Positions 35,085 to 45,976 of a stretch of DNA of 64,000 bases are shown here, piece after piece. The DNA comes from Gordius sp. MW1 (Eukaryota > Nematomorpha > Gordioida > Gordea > Gordiidae), in the NCBI GenBank assembly GCA_964036665.1, contig OZ038532.1, positions 11,736,537 to 11,800,536 of the forward strand, read 5' to 3'. A model generated the notes under the pieces. That model was not told the origin of the DNA. It saw nothing but the letters and a program-made list of their open reading frames with translations, and ran no database searches. Both the position numbers and the translations under genes were made by a program. How positions within the stretch are numbered: position 1 is the first letter of the stretch; each line of letters starts with the position of its first letter.

Positions 35085-36822
35085 CTCGGGCCTTCGGCCC
35101 TCGTGGGAAGGGGGAGAAGGGAAGGGAAGAGGGGAAGGGAAGGGGGGACGACTCATCTGTACTTCGTATAAATGTATCATATTTGCTATGCAATTTATGG
35201 GCGAGAAAGGTGGGAAGGGGCGAGAATGTCTATAGGGGGGTATTAAATGCCTAATGATTAATTAATTATTTATACAAATTTTCCATTATAGGCAAAATGT
35301 AATATAGGCAAGGGTTAGGGTTAGATTTGGTGTTTGCATCTAGTTGCGTATTACATTAGTTTTTATGGCCTTTAGTGATTATGGGTCTAACAAACATTAT
35401 ATTATAAAACAACACAATGTTAAGAATTTGCAGAATTGTAAGTTTTTTGTTGAATTTGAACAATTTTTAATTAAAAAAATCAAAAATTTGGCCAATGGTC
35501 ACTTTTTCTCTATTGGTCAGTACCAACAGATACTCTATAAGTCAATTATAGCCAAAAAAACGGAAAAAAAATTTTGATGCTCACTTTGGCCAATGGTCAT
35601 TTTTTTCCATTGGTCAGCAGCCAGCACACGGTAAAAGTGGATATAAATTCATAAGAGTAAAAAAAACGAAAAAAAATTTTCAAATCACATTTTGACCAAT
35701 GGTCATTTTTTTTCCATTGGTCAGCAGCCAGGACACGGTAAAAGTGGATATAAATTCATAATAGTCAAAAAAAAACGAAAAAAAAGTTTTCTAATCACAT
35801 TTTGGCCAATGGTCATTTTATTCCATTGGTCAGCAGCCAGCGGACGGCCAAAAATTCATAATAGCAATGGTAGGAACAGGAACAATCATAATAGTCAAAA
35901 AAAAACGAAAAAAATAATTTCGATTCACATTTTGGCCATTGGTCATTTTTTCCATCGGTCAGGAGCCAGCGGACGGCCAAAAAGTCATAATAGCAATGGT
36001 AGTAACAGGAACAATCATAATAGTCAAAAAAAAACAAAAAAATAAACTCGGATTCACATTTTGGCCAATGGTCATTTTTTTCATTGGTCAGCAGCCAACG
36101 GACGGCCAAAAAGTCTTATTATCAATGATAGTAACAAGAACAATCATAAGAGTCAAAAAAACTCAGAGATTCTAACCTAAAAACTAGTTAAATTGCATAG
36201 CAATTAAAAGTGAACAACTTTTATTTATGTTTATTATATAACATTGGTCAGCAGCCAGCGGTCGGCCAAAAAGTCATAATAGCAATGGTAGAAACAGGAA
36301 CAATCATAATAGTCAAAAAAAACGAAAAAAATAATTTCGATTCACATTTTGGCCAATGGTCATTTTTTTCATTGGTCAGCAGCCAGCGGACGGCCAAAAA
36401 TTCTTATTATCAATGATAGTAACAAGAACAATCATAAGAGTCAAAATAACTCCGGGATTCTAACCCCAAAACTAGTTAAATTGCATAGCAATTAAAAAGT
36501 AAACAACTTTTATTTATGTTTATTATATAACTAGTTAATTTGCATAGCATTAAAGTAAACAACTTTTATCTATGTTTATTATATAATAGATAATTTAACA
36601 AATCTTATATATAACACACCGAGGGAGATAAAGATGAGGGGTGGGGCACCTCTTATGCATTAATTTAAAAAATAACACAGCGAGTGAGATAGAGATGAGG
36701 GGTGGGGCACCTCTTTCTCATGCATTAATTTAAAAAATCGATAACCTAATATACCCAATGCAAATAGATAGGAGGGTAACGGACGGACAACAAAAAACGA
36801 GCCCATAAATTGCATAGCAATT
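35085..36822. mobile_element. Helentron-like (non-autonomous rolling-circle?) element with minisatellite
   Basis: Unit 1 has the uninterrupted site (GTATGTTTAAAAATGAAG, about 25790). Here about 1.74 kb is inserted in the A-run. The left end forms a GGGCC-TTC-GGCCC hairpin, followed by a purine-rich GGGAAGGGG zone. The right end is AATTGC-ATA-GCAATT, a hairpin directly before the host AAAA. CCCATAAATTGCATAGCAA occurs near the right end and inverted near 35185. The centre is an eight-copy minisatellite. Two hairpins, subterminal inverted repeats, a central array and no obvious duplication resemble DINE/HINE-type Helentron derivatives; this class assignment is inference. A shorter inverted relative lies at 50778-51355. 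Confidence 0.55.
35490..36450. repeat. Minisatellite, 8 copies of ~95-160 bp
   Basis: Each unit contains GGCCAATGGTCATTTTTT, CCATTGGTCAGCAGCCAGC, GGACGGCCAAAA and, in later units, AACAATCATAATAGTCAAA. ATTGGTCAG or its variant recurs at about 35513, 35606, 35719, 35826, 35955, 36086, 36246 and 36374. CCAATGG and CCATTGG within a unit are inverted and could fold. Open frames at 35692-36416 only read this array and are not genes. Confidence 0.85.
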
Positions 36823-37213
36823 AAAATGAAGCATGCAGGAATGAAATGTGTAAAACGCTTTGTAAAATTATCATTTACATTGGGTATTAATTATTTGTAT
36901 TTTATTAATATACACTTCTCAGTAGTATTATACCCGCAATTTCTGTAAACAAAGAACTAATGTAAGTTTATAACCAAAATTATTAATTAACTTTATAACT
37001 AAAATTTGGCTTGTATTAGCATCTTACTTGTGAGATAGTTTTTTATATAAATAATTAAGAGTTTTTATTTTTTGTTTTTATAAAAATTTTGTAAAAATAG
37101 TGTTAGAATTAGGAGATTTTATCTAAAAGTAAATATCAAATTAATTTTCATCTAAAAGTGTTGTGGCTGCGCTTCTTCCCCCTCTCTCTGTTAGATGCCG
37201 CGTGCTACCGCTA

Positions 37214-37383
37214 GCAAGGCAAGAGAGGAATAAGGAGATCATTGTACTGTAACCAAACAATATATATTTTTTCTCGGATATTGAAAATTCTTTCGCATAT
37301 ATATATTTTATTCCTTTTCATTATTTTCTGGTCAGCATTCGCGCGGTTCTATATTGGAATATTCAGATAATTCAGTTATAATA
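37214..37383. other. Unique DNA right of the tandem duplication
   Basis: Homology to unit 1 stops near 37213. The following 170 bases show no gene or repeat that I recognise. Confidence 0.4.
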
Positions 37384-38008
37384 ACACTGATCAACAAATA
37401 ATGGACTTGTGAAATCAACCGGCAAACTGTTTGCAGATTCTGGTAGAGTTTTTTACAGTGAACACAAATATGTCTTTAATTCTTTCCCTATACGTCAAGT
37501 TTTTTAAATAATCGCTGTCAAAGTTGCCAAAAACGCGATTTTAGCGTTTTTCAAACGTCAATAACTTACAAATTAGTCGGTAAAAATTTTATTTAATACG
37601 TAGATATAGGGGAGAGGAATGCACAAACAACAACACACACTTAATTCCTAGTGTTGAAGAGAAGGGAGGGCGCCCTCAAGTCTGGTGTAAATTGTCAATG
37701 TAAAAGATAGGGATAATTAATTTTGTATATAATTTAAAAAGTAAAAGTGCTAGGATAAAAAAAATTGTAAATACATTCCTCTCCCCTATATCTACGTATT
37801 AAATCTATTAAATAAAATTTTTACCGACTAATTTGCAAGTTGTTGACGTTTGAAAAACGCTAAAATCGCGTTTATGGCAACTTTGACAGCGAATATCTAA
37901 AATACTTGACGTATAGGGAAAAAACTAAAAACATATTTGTGTTCACCGTGAAAAACTCTACCAGAATCTGCAAACAGTTTGCCGGTGGTTTTTCTTGTTG
38001 AACCGTGT
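37384..38008. mobile_element. Foldback element B
   Basis: Starts ACACTGATCAACAAATAATG and ends GTTGAACCGTGT. Arms are inverted copies that share CCGGCAAACTGTTTGCAGAT, CTGGTAGAGTTTTTTACAGT, AACACAAATATG and CCTATACGTCAAG blocks. As in A, one end (left here) holds the longer AATAATGGACTTGTGAAATC version while the other has a shorter AAGAAAAACC version. The centre is a small unique loop around 37620-37770. No coding capacity. The flanking octamers TTATAATA and AATTAATC do not match, so this copy is older or rearranged. Confidence 0.7.
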
Positions 38009-38519
38009 AATTAATCAAAGTTTATTTATTAGTTAGTTTTTATTAACCAGAAAATAGTTGTAAATTTATAAATTAACAAAGTAAATATCAATTAATTAAG
38101 ATAATTTATTGCGCAACACAACAAGACTCCTATTAATATCAATGAGTTTTTCCCTATAATTAAAAAAAATTCTTTGTCAATAAGAGGGGGAAGGTTCTAA
38201 CCCGAAACCTACCCCCTCCCCCCCCCCCCCCCTACGCTAGTGAATCGAAGATTCTAGTAGGTTTAACCTATGTCTCGGTTTCTGTTTCGCAAAATAAAAA
38301 ATGACATTAATATTTAGATTGTGTTGAGGCGTAAACTTTTAAAATTGCAGAACATTGGCAGAACATGCCCTGATCGCGTTGCACAAATGGGTTAGCAAGG
38401 CTTAAATCCTGCTTTATATATATAACATTACATTTCGTATGTCAAGCTTATATTTAATACAAAAGATCGTTTTACGGTTAATAAAATTTATGTATAAATA
38501 TTCAAATGGACGTTTAAAT

Positions 38520-41500
38520 CTAAACGAGCAGCGAAGTTGGTAGATTGGTGTTTGCTGATCGCTTTCCAGGCCAAGCTTCTTTGGCATATTTCTTCTTTTT
38601 GTGGGGTAACAAGGACCCAACATCCTGCAATAAAATCTTTTCACTAGCACTAATTATAGATTCTTGCGGTTGTGTTGTTACAGTGGAAGTCTCTGTATCA
38701 GTTTTAACAGTATCATCCAGGTCAGCTTTACGTTTTTTAGGTGTTTCAATCAGATTTTCAGTAGCAAGTTCATTAGAAGCAGGGATTTCTACGGGGGGCG
38801 CCGAGTTAAGAAAGATAGGCTTACCGTTGTTATGTACCGTATGATTGGGGAGGGTGGAATGGCCTGCGTTTTTATCCAGTATTTGGACACCATTATCGGG
38901 ACTTAGGTCTTCGTACAGGTTAGTTTTAAGGGCATAATTGTAAAGGCGATCTTTGGGCAAGTTGGGATGGAGTGTTTTTGAGGTTTGTAAAGCTAAAGGA
39001 TTCCTAGCCTCGGCTGATACCTATAAATTAGATGATTTTAAGCTTAAGGTTAAACTATAATGATGAAAAGTTTACTTTTGGTACCACAACTGTTTGAACC
39101 ATATTCCGGTAACGACCAATGGTAGGATCAACATCCTCTACAATTGGTAAATTAAAAGAATAATATATATAAAAATATAATATTTTATTACCAGGATTAA
39201 TAATTTCTTCGCGAACTGAAAAACGGATAGAATAATTTTTTTCCTTCTTTGAATTTTGCAAGGAACTGACTAATGGATTTAGGGATGAGTAAGGATTGGT
39301 TTGTAAATTGTTAATATTCTTTTTTATTTCTGCAGATTCATCTAAGCCCAAAGCTGTTATTCTTCTATTGTGAGCAGTGTTGAATTCCGTGAGATTCTGC
39401 GATAATTATTTATAAATAGTATCATAATATACATTGCAAATAATGTCTTCCCATATAAATCTAAAAAATAAAGAAACTTTAATAACTCTGTGAAACAGAG
39501 GTCAGATTTGTTAGGAATTTTCTGCCCGAACCCGGCCCGGTTCAATTCTCTAACCTCATTGCCCGCCCGAGCCCGCACGAACCCTTCTGGTATCCGCCCG
39601 AGCCCGCCCGAAACATTAATGCTGCCCGAAATGCCCGGCCCGAAATATTAAATTTGCCTGTTAGGCCCGAAATTTTGCGACCTAAAATTCTTTCAATATT
39701 TAAAAGTCGAATGATTTTTTCAAATGAAACTTTTGTACTTTAATTTTAATCCTAATTGGTCAAAAAACGTAGTATTTGGTCTTTCTAAAATATTTGAGCT
39801 TAGCGATAGCGATGAGTGATAAGGGAATAATAAGAGCGAATTGGATAAGCCTTGTTAAATCATTTGTTTAAAAAAATTAAATGATATTATAATGAAATTT
39901 AACACTTTCAGGCGTTGTATCAATTTGGCCGTGACGATTTTGTACTAAGTATAGACGGCACATGCGAATTACGAACAATGAAAGGGCTGCATATATATAA
40001 ATATTTTAATCCTTTTCATAACCTAGCTAGGGACTTGATGGAAATAAAGGGGTTCTGGCAAAAATTGTAAAAATAACTTGGGGACGGATGGCGATTTTTT
40101 AGCATTTTCATATGCAATTTAATGAAAAGTAACAAAAAAATGCACTATCTAAAAATTCTCATTAAGCCCGAATTGCCCGAATGCTGTCTTCTTCGTGCCC
40201 GCCCGAGCCCGCCCGAAAAAAAAATTTATGACAGTTGCCCCTGTTCGGGCAGCGGGCCGGGCCGGGCAATCTGATCTCTGAAGGAAATTAACTTTAAAAC
40301 AGAACATTATAATACTTTAAAAGTTTGTAATCCAATATTTCTATTACACATACTAATTTATTATATTATTTTAACATTGATCAGGTTAAAGTACTACTTA
40401 TTGATATCATATAAAGTGAAGTAAAAACTACAAATAATGAAACTTAAAAAAAAAAAAATAGAGGAGCTCTATATTTTCCAAGGCACAGTTCTTATTTTTT
40501 AACACATGCTTTTGAGGCTCCATTAAATATCTTTTATTACAAATACATTATAGTTTAAAGTGAGAATAAGAAAAGATTAATCTCAAAATACAAAAATTAT
40601 ATGATTTAAAAATGGTGTATCCTGTGTAAAAAGTTAATGACATTTTACACACACATATATTTAGTTTATAAGTTCATTTACAAACTATTTTATTAAAATA
40701 GTGATATTAAGTTAGGTCACTTCATAAAATAAAACTAAATTTTAAATAACTCAAATGAAAAGAAAATTCTTCTTTATAAATAGGTTTAGACTAACGTGTT
40801 TAATAACTTAATTGAAAAAATATATATGGAAAAAAGGATCCTTGAAGACCTAGAGCATCGAAAGCTTTGATCTTGAGAACTGTTCAATAAAAACATGCCA
40901 AATTTAGCAGAGTTATTATTGAAATACTAAAATTTAAAAATAAAAATAACTGACTCATTTTATAAAGCATTTTTAAAGGCTTGCATTTCTAAGGCCCCAA
41001 TCATTGGTAATAGATTCAATAGATAGCTGCTTTACAAATGTTCAGATATTAAAAAATTGATTTTTATAGAAAGCTAAAAGTTTATATTAATCAGTAATCC
41101 AAAGTTTAAAAAATAAATTTTTTATAATAACCAATAATTATAAATCAAAATACTTATTCTAGGCTATAAAAAACATGATCCTTTTAATAAAACAGTCTAC
41201 TATATATATATATATATATGATTTTCACATTTAATAATATTGATAAGCTATTTACTACCATCTCCCACTTTGTAATCACATTGTTAAGATACTTATTATA
41301 AGTAGATAAACAATAAACATACAGAATCAGTTAAAAAAGTCATTTCATATAGAATAATTAACTTACATCTAATTCCACTTCATCTTCTGGTAATGATGAA
41401 TCTAAAGGCTTTAGGCTATTTTTTGAATCATCGGTAAGAATGGATAGAATATTATTGTCCAGCCCATAATTAAGAGGTCGTTCCCGAAGAACATAATTTC

Positions 41501-41963
41501 TTGTTGAGGCACCAAAATGAATAAGGCTATCTATAGGAACATGCTGTGGCTTATCTGAATCAAGTCGTATTGATCTAATATAGGTTCCGTGAACTTGACA
41601 AAATTTATAATATTATATGTTTTTAGCTTACCACTGCCTAAATCAATTAAAAACATCCTTTCCAAATTTTTGTGCCATACCAAAGCAGCATGTAAGCGCG
41701 AACATGATGCATGATCAATTATAAAGTCACACATTCTATTATTTCGTCCAAAAAGGTAATAATCTTTTTCATCTACCATTAATTTCTAAAGAATTCTTGG
41801 ATATAGCCAAAATAATCTTACTTGAACAAGTTTGTCTCCTTTTAAAACATCAAGATGAAGTCCAGGAGGTGGTTTACCCGCCCTTTAATAATAAAACTAA
41901 ATATATGATTTATACATCATACCATTTAGGTGGTTTATAGGCTATTTCCAAATGGCTAGCCAT
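38520..41963 (-). CDS. PPP1R8: PPP1R8/NIPP1 orthologue, nuclear inhibitor of protein phosphatase 1 (7 exons)
   Basis: Nuclear scaffold that binds PP1 and, through its FHA domain, phosphorylated splicing and chromatin proteins. Exons on the minus strand: 41963-41923, 41882-41822, 41785-41632, 41593-41367, 39396-39192, 39137-39076 and 39020-38520. All introns are GT-AG, phases agree, and the total is 1251 nt (416 codons plus stop; the human protein has 351). Seen: WAGKPPPGLHLDV at 14-26; FHA region about 37-124 with FGRN, SCSRLH, HGTY and FGASTR; ELDNLTEFNTAHNRRI at 158-173; EIINPEDVDPTIGRYRNMVQ near 225-245; C-terminal KKKKYAKEAWPGK. The PP1-docking RVTF of the human protein aligns with SIRF (217-220). 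Introns 1-3 and 5-6 are 36-55 nt; intron 4 is 1970 nt and holds a transposon. A two-codon uORF (41975) precedes the ATG. Confidence 0.93.
39397..41366 (-). other. Intron 4 of PPP1R8 (1970 nt)
   Basis: Donor GTAAGT follows GTGGAATTAGAT; acceptor TTATCGCAG precedes AATCTCACG. It contains a GC-rich hAT-like element (39496-40280) about 100 nt from the acceptor, a TA microsatellite near 41202-41219 and otherwise AT-rich DNA. All other introns of the gene are under 60 nt. Confidence 0.85.
39496..40280. mobile_element. GC-rich hAT-like element in PPP1R8 intron
   Basis: Ends CAGAGGTCAGATT and AATCTGATCTCTG are near-perfect inverted repeats. Subterminal arrays of GCCCGAGCCCGCCCGA and GGGCCGGGCCGGGC type are adjacent, with an AT-rich non-coding centre. 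The architecture is the same as at 12508 and 26356, but the end sequence differs and no clean 8-base duplication was found, so family membership is inferred from structure. Confidence 0.6.
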
Positions 41964-42056
41964 AATTTAACGCATGACTTTGTGATGCACAGCTTATGAT
42001 CGAAGTTTAATTTATCTATAGAGCCATAAATTCTATTATTTTTAGAGAGGAGAGGT

Positions 42057-42240
42057 ACATGGGCATGGTCGTAGCCAGCATTGAAATTAGAGGGGAGCAA
42101 TCATAATTTAGGGAGGTGCAAAACAATTTTTTTTTTAATTTTAGCCATAATTTCAACAAATTTTTAAATTTAGAGGGGACAGACTCCTGGGCGTAGCCAG
42201 AATATGGACTAAGCTGGGGGAAGGGAGTGAATAAGATGAT
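42057..42240. repeat. GGCGTAGCCAG-type repeat fragments
   Basis: Two fragments in tandem: GGTCGTAGCCAGCATTGAAATT at 42067 (followed by AGAGGGGAGCAATCATAA) and GGGCGTAGCCAGAATATGG at 42189. They belong to the same dispersed family as 8858 and 44432. Non-coding. Confidence 0.5.
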
Positions 42241-42307
42241 AACAAAGAAAATAAATCTGGAAATGGTCCTTATTTGATGAAGAGGGAAAAAACTTATCAA
42301 AACACAT

Positions 42308-43375
42308 CCCACGACAAGTGGCGTAGCTAGGGGGGGGGGCCAGGGGGCCCGGGCCCACCCAAGAGCAAAAACCGAGCCCCATGGGCCCCCCCCAAGGAAA
42401 AAATCTTGGGCCCCTAATAAGCCATTTTTTTTATTTTATCTCAAGAAAAAATATGAAGATTATAATTATCTTTGAATACAACTTTTAATTATAGTATAAA
42501 GCCTAAATATTTGTTTAATAAATGCAATTTCAACGGTTAATAGCCTTATATTAATTTTAAATGATATTAGAAATGAGGTTCACTATCAAATTCTTTATAA
42601 TAAGGCGAGAGATTTAGCTTCAATTTTTGATTTAGTACCTTATAAACGTATTCAAAAATCAAAAAAGTATGACACTTTTTACTCTTTTGAATCTACCAAA
42701 TCATTAATGGATTTCGAAATTGATTTTTATTATCCTATCATCGATAGAATCATAGCTGAATTAAACCTAAGATTTTGGAAATTATTTGTAATCTATATAG
42801 GTCCTTAGAAGGTTTCATGGGCATAGCCAGAATTCGAATTGAGAGGGGCAATAATGATTTAGGAAGGGGCAAAATGATTATTTTTTCAAATTTCAGTCAT
42901 AATTGTAATAAATTTCAACAAAATTTTGGATTTAGAGGGGGCGGCCGCCCCTCTGCCCCCCCCCCCTCCTTGGCTAAGCCCACGGAAGGTTTAAACCCTT
43001 CCCCATTTTTTGCGATAAATCTCTTTTATCAGAAGGAATTAACCTTTATGAGTTAAAACTGCAAGATGCCGAAATAATAATGGCAAAAAATTATGTAAAT
43101 AAAATGCAATGATATTTTTTCACTTATTAAAATTTTGCCCTCAATAGAATAATTTTAACTATCCCAATAACTTCATGCTCATGCGAAGGATCGTTCTCAT
43201 TGCTAAAATGGATTAAAAGTATCTTATCACAATTGGTCAAGATAGGTTATCTTCCTTAGCTTTATTGAGCTTAGGACATGACTTTATAAATGTTATTCCC
43301 CCGGATGATAATATAAATTCGTTTGCAACATCGAGTAAAAGGCGTAATGAACTACTATTAAAAGACTAATTTTAA
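42308..43375 (+). mobile_element. hAT (ZMYM/TTF-type) element remnant with transposase pieces
   Basis: The left end GTGGCGTAGCTAGGGG is followed by GC-rich CCCGGGCCCACCC arrays. From about 42560 the translation gives a hAT transposase segment (YNKARDLASIFDLVPYKRIQ, YYPIIDRIIAELNLRF). It is broken at 42827 by a GGGCATAGCCAGAATTCG repeat copy (42820-43000). It resumes near 43130-43370 with LTIPITSCSCEGSFSLLKWIKS and then, in another frame, GQDRLSSLALLSLG, the C-terminal dimerisation region. Stops and frameshifts make it inactive. The right terminus was not identified. Confidence 0.7.
42820..43000. repeat. GGGCATAGCCAG-type MITE nested in hAT remnant
   Basis: ATGGGCATAGCCAGAATTCG at 42820 is followed by GAGAGGGGCAATAATGATTT. 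At the other side AGGGGGCGGCCGCCCC and a C run lead to CTTGGCTAAGCCCACGG near 42970. It separates two pieces of one transposase, so it inserted later than the hAT element. Confidence 0.5.
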
Positions 43376-44431
43376 TATTTAATGAAAAGTTTTCTAGGCA
43401 ACACTTTCAAAATATATTAAAATATTATTAATTTTACGAAAATTCCATCCTGGATTCAATTTAATTGTTCATCTCACATGCTTATTGTTTAACATATTTT
43501 GCATATTTTTATGTACCACATGCACATATAAAGCCAATAATTTTCCCAAAAATAGTTTGGACACCATTTTTTCCCCTTTATTAGGTATATCCCATCAAAA
43601 GTTTGATAAATTAATATTAATAACAAATTCCTGAATTTTGTAGGCAATAACGCATCAAAACTTGCAAGGGATAAAAATCCCCAAAAAATTCCTTTTGGTG
43701 TACCATTGGATCAACAAAATGTACACAAACGCTAAGTTGTTCTGTGCATCTCACATCTCTAATTTAATCTAAAATTCTTAAATAAAATTTTGATTCATTT
43801 AATTTTGACAGAATTTTTTAAGGTTCATTTAGTCGTTTCATTTATTAGTTCTTTTAATTTTTAGGTGGTGTAAGGGGGGGGGGGGGGTTGTGCAAATATA
43901 TCTATAATATCATCAGGGGTAATAACTTCTAAATACTCTTCGAACGAATTTTAATTTCATAATTAATTTTTTTTTATTTTATGTTATAATTACATGTTCT
44001 CATTGTTTTCCTGATATAAATGCTGCCTGAAAATGCTGCCAATATTGTATATGTAAAATTAAAATTTGTTATATATATGGCCAGATTTTTTGGGATTGTG
44101 GCAATAAAATATTTTATAAAAACGTTGTATAGTTTTTTTACTATTTGTATTATTTTTTAAAATGTCAACGATTTCTTGTCAATATCCCCGTTCCACTTTG
44201 TGCCTTTACAATTCATTTATACAAAAACTTATTATACCAAGTGAAATTTTCTATATTGTATCAACTACATTACCTTGTTTTATTAATGAATAAATTTTAT
44301 TTATTTTATGCCCTATAAACATGATGGTCTAAGACATACAGTGTGATGTTATTAGAAAAAACACACAAAGTAGTAGCGGAATTTTAAGTTTGTTCAACGT
44401 TTATGAGAGAAAAAATTTTCATTTGCGTTTG
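43376..44431. other. Gene-free AT-rich stretch
   Basis: No gene or clear transposon. It includes a 14-base poly-G run near 43875. Probably includes the unrecognised right end of the hAT remnant. Confidence 0.4.
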
Positions 44432-44592
44432 ACCCATGGTCGTATCCAGGTTTTGGATTAGGGGGGGGGGCAAAACATAATTTTTTTAATTTTTAAGGTT
44501 TTAGTAGTTAAAAATTTTTGTCCCCCCTCATGGCTTGACCAGCTCAGCCCCCCCCCCCCCCCCAAGGCAAAAAGGCTAGCTACGCCACTGCC
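44432..44592. mobile_element. Small MITE with GGCGTAGC ends and G/C runs
   Basis: CATGGTCGTATCCAGGTTTT at the left and GGCTAGCTACGCCACTG at the right (44575-44591) are inverted versions of each other. Poly-G near 44461 and poly-C near 44550 face each other. About 160 bases in all. It is the most complete copy in the window of the family seen as fragments elsewhere. The CAGTGGCGTAGC-like tip suggests a DNA transposon of uncertain superfamily. Confidence 0.55.
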
Positions 44593-44928
44593 CACGACGG
44601 TGGCACCAAATATATGATAAAGATGAAGAAAAATTAAATAATGACGAAAGTGCAAGATGCCAATTATCAATTTTAGTTTTAACTAGGTTTTTTCTATATA
44701 CAAAAAATATTGCTTATATAAAGTATTATATAAATTAATAAAAAATTTTAAAAAATGAATTGGTGACAAATATGACAATTTTATGTTCAATTCAAATAGG
44801 CATTTTATTTATATTTAATAACCAATAATATAAAGTTTTGGTAAAATAGGTTTTGTAACCGGGAATGAGACAGTAGTCATGGTTTAATTTTGTCCACAAA
44901 TTACTATTTTTAACTTTGTTAATTATAC

Positions 44929-45254
44929 TATTGTGGCGTTTTAGACATTGACGACATCAAGTAACGAATTGGATTTTTACGTCGAATTGGAGTTACCATT
45001 ATTTATCTATCCATCTATGAAACATCCGCAATTCTTCTATCCATCTGAATTTTGATTTGCAACACCGCAATATCTTTTACACATATCAATTAATCCTACA
45101 TATGATAATTTTATATCGTCGCTACTTTCATATTCCAACATTCGCTTCTATCCAACCTCGCCAATTATAATTGCTTTTCATTTGTATTATATGTATGGTG
45201 TGTCTGGAATAAAGAATATAGCCTACCCTTACTTCTAGACAACCATCAAACATT
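44929..45254 (+). repeat. Gypsy element 5' LTR
   Basis: TATTGTGGCGTTTTAGACAT to CAAACATT, about 326 bases, matching 49175-49501 with about nine differences in the first 145 positions. ATAC precedes it and follows the 3' LTR, a 4-base target duplication. TTGGTGACCTGAAACGTG directly after is a plausible primer-binding site. Confidence 0.8.
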
Positions 45255-45373
45255 ATATTGGTGACCTGAAACGTGATGAAACAAACACAACAACCCCAGA
45301 CTCCACTGAACCAAGAGAAAGCGTAGTTCATGTGAGAATTCCTGAATTCCATCCTAAAAATGTACGCATATAG

Positions 45374-45890
45374 TTGTCACAGGTAGAAGCCGTGTTTCAT
45401 ACACACAACATATCCTCGCAGAAGACTAAGTATTCCTACCTAGTCGAATCGCTACCCCCAGAAGTCGCGGAAGAGGTGGCCACGGTTTCTGAATCTGCCC
45501 CTTACGACAAACTGAAGGAGGCAATCGTGAAAAGATTAGGAGACAGTGACGAGAAGTAAGATGTTTAAAATCTCGTTTAGGTAATAATGTGATGGACGAA
45601 AAGATCCTTAAAAGCCTCTGGACAAGCTACCCTAACATGTGGTAAGCATTTTGGCTACTATGGGAGAAGATCAATCACTGGATCGTATAGCAGACGTTGC
45701 TGATAGGATTCATGAAACTTTCAGAGTCAGCAGCTTAGCATCAGTAGCTACTCCCAATAACCTTATTCCCAATATTCTTATTCCCAATATTCCTACTCCC
45801 AATAGTCAAACAAACGAAATTCAGGAACTTATCAAAGCTGCAATTAGAACTCAGAGTAAATCAATTAACAGGCAATCCCAACGGCAGTAG
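45374..45890 (+). pseudogene. Gypsy gag-like remnant
   Basis: Two frames (45374-45559 and 45639-45890) carry a capsid-like segment: VEAVFHTHNISSQKTKYSYL followed by LPPEVAEEVATV and a KEAIVKRLGDSDEK stretch, the typical arrangement in arthropod-type Gypsy gag. The second frame has a DRIADVADRIHE segment and an NPNS-type degenerate repeat (PNNLIPNILIPNIPTPNS). A stop and frame change near 45557 separate them. Confidence 0.65.
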
Positions 45891-45976
45891 GACGACATGG
45901 AGACGGTCAAGCAGATCTAGGTCATCATCCAGACAACGCCCAACTGACATATTTTGGTACCATCAGAAGTTAAAGA

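Larger units (their letters stand above)
26250..37213 (+). repeat. Tandem segmental duplication, unit 2
   Basis: Head-to-tail copy of unit 1 (16325-26178). Unit-specific insertions are a hAT (26356-27553 plus an 8-base duplication) and a 1.74 kb Helentron-like element (35085-36822). Unit 2 retains segments lost from unit 1 at about 31675-31715 and 34501-34531. Similarity looks well above 90% by eye across coding and non-coding parts. Confidence 0.85.

Noticed and set aside
35692-36416. Open frames of 70-120 codons in the array
   Set aside because: They only translate the minisatellite, in several frames with repeated peptides and no start or domain logic.
35480-36440. CRISPR-like regularly spaced repeats
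   Set aside because: Repeat units are 95-160 bp of variable length with no constant short repeat/unique spacer pattern, inside a eukaryotic mobile element; this is a minisatellite.
38545-38906. Plus-strand open frames of 80-99 codons
   Set aside because: Antisense shadows of PPP1R8 exon 7.
39055-39578. Two independent small minus-strand genes
   Set aside because: They are exons 5-6 of PPP1R8 read through introns, plus hAT-derived sequence upstream.
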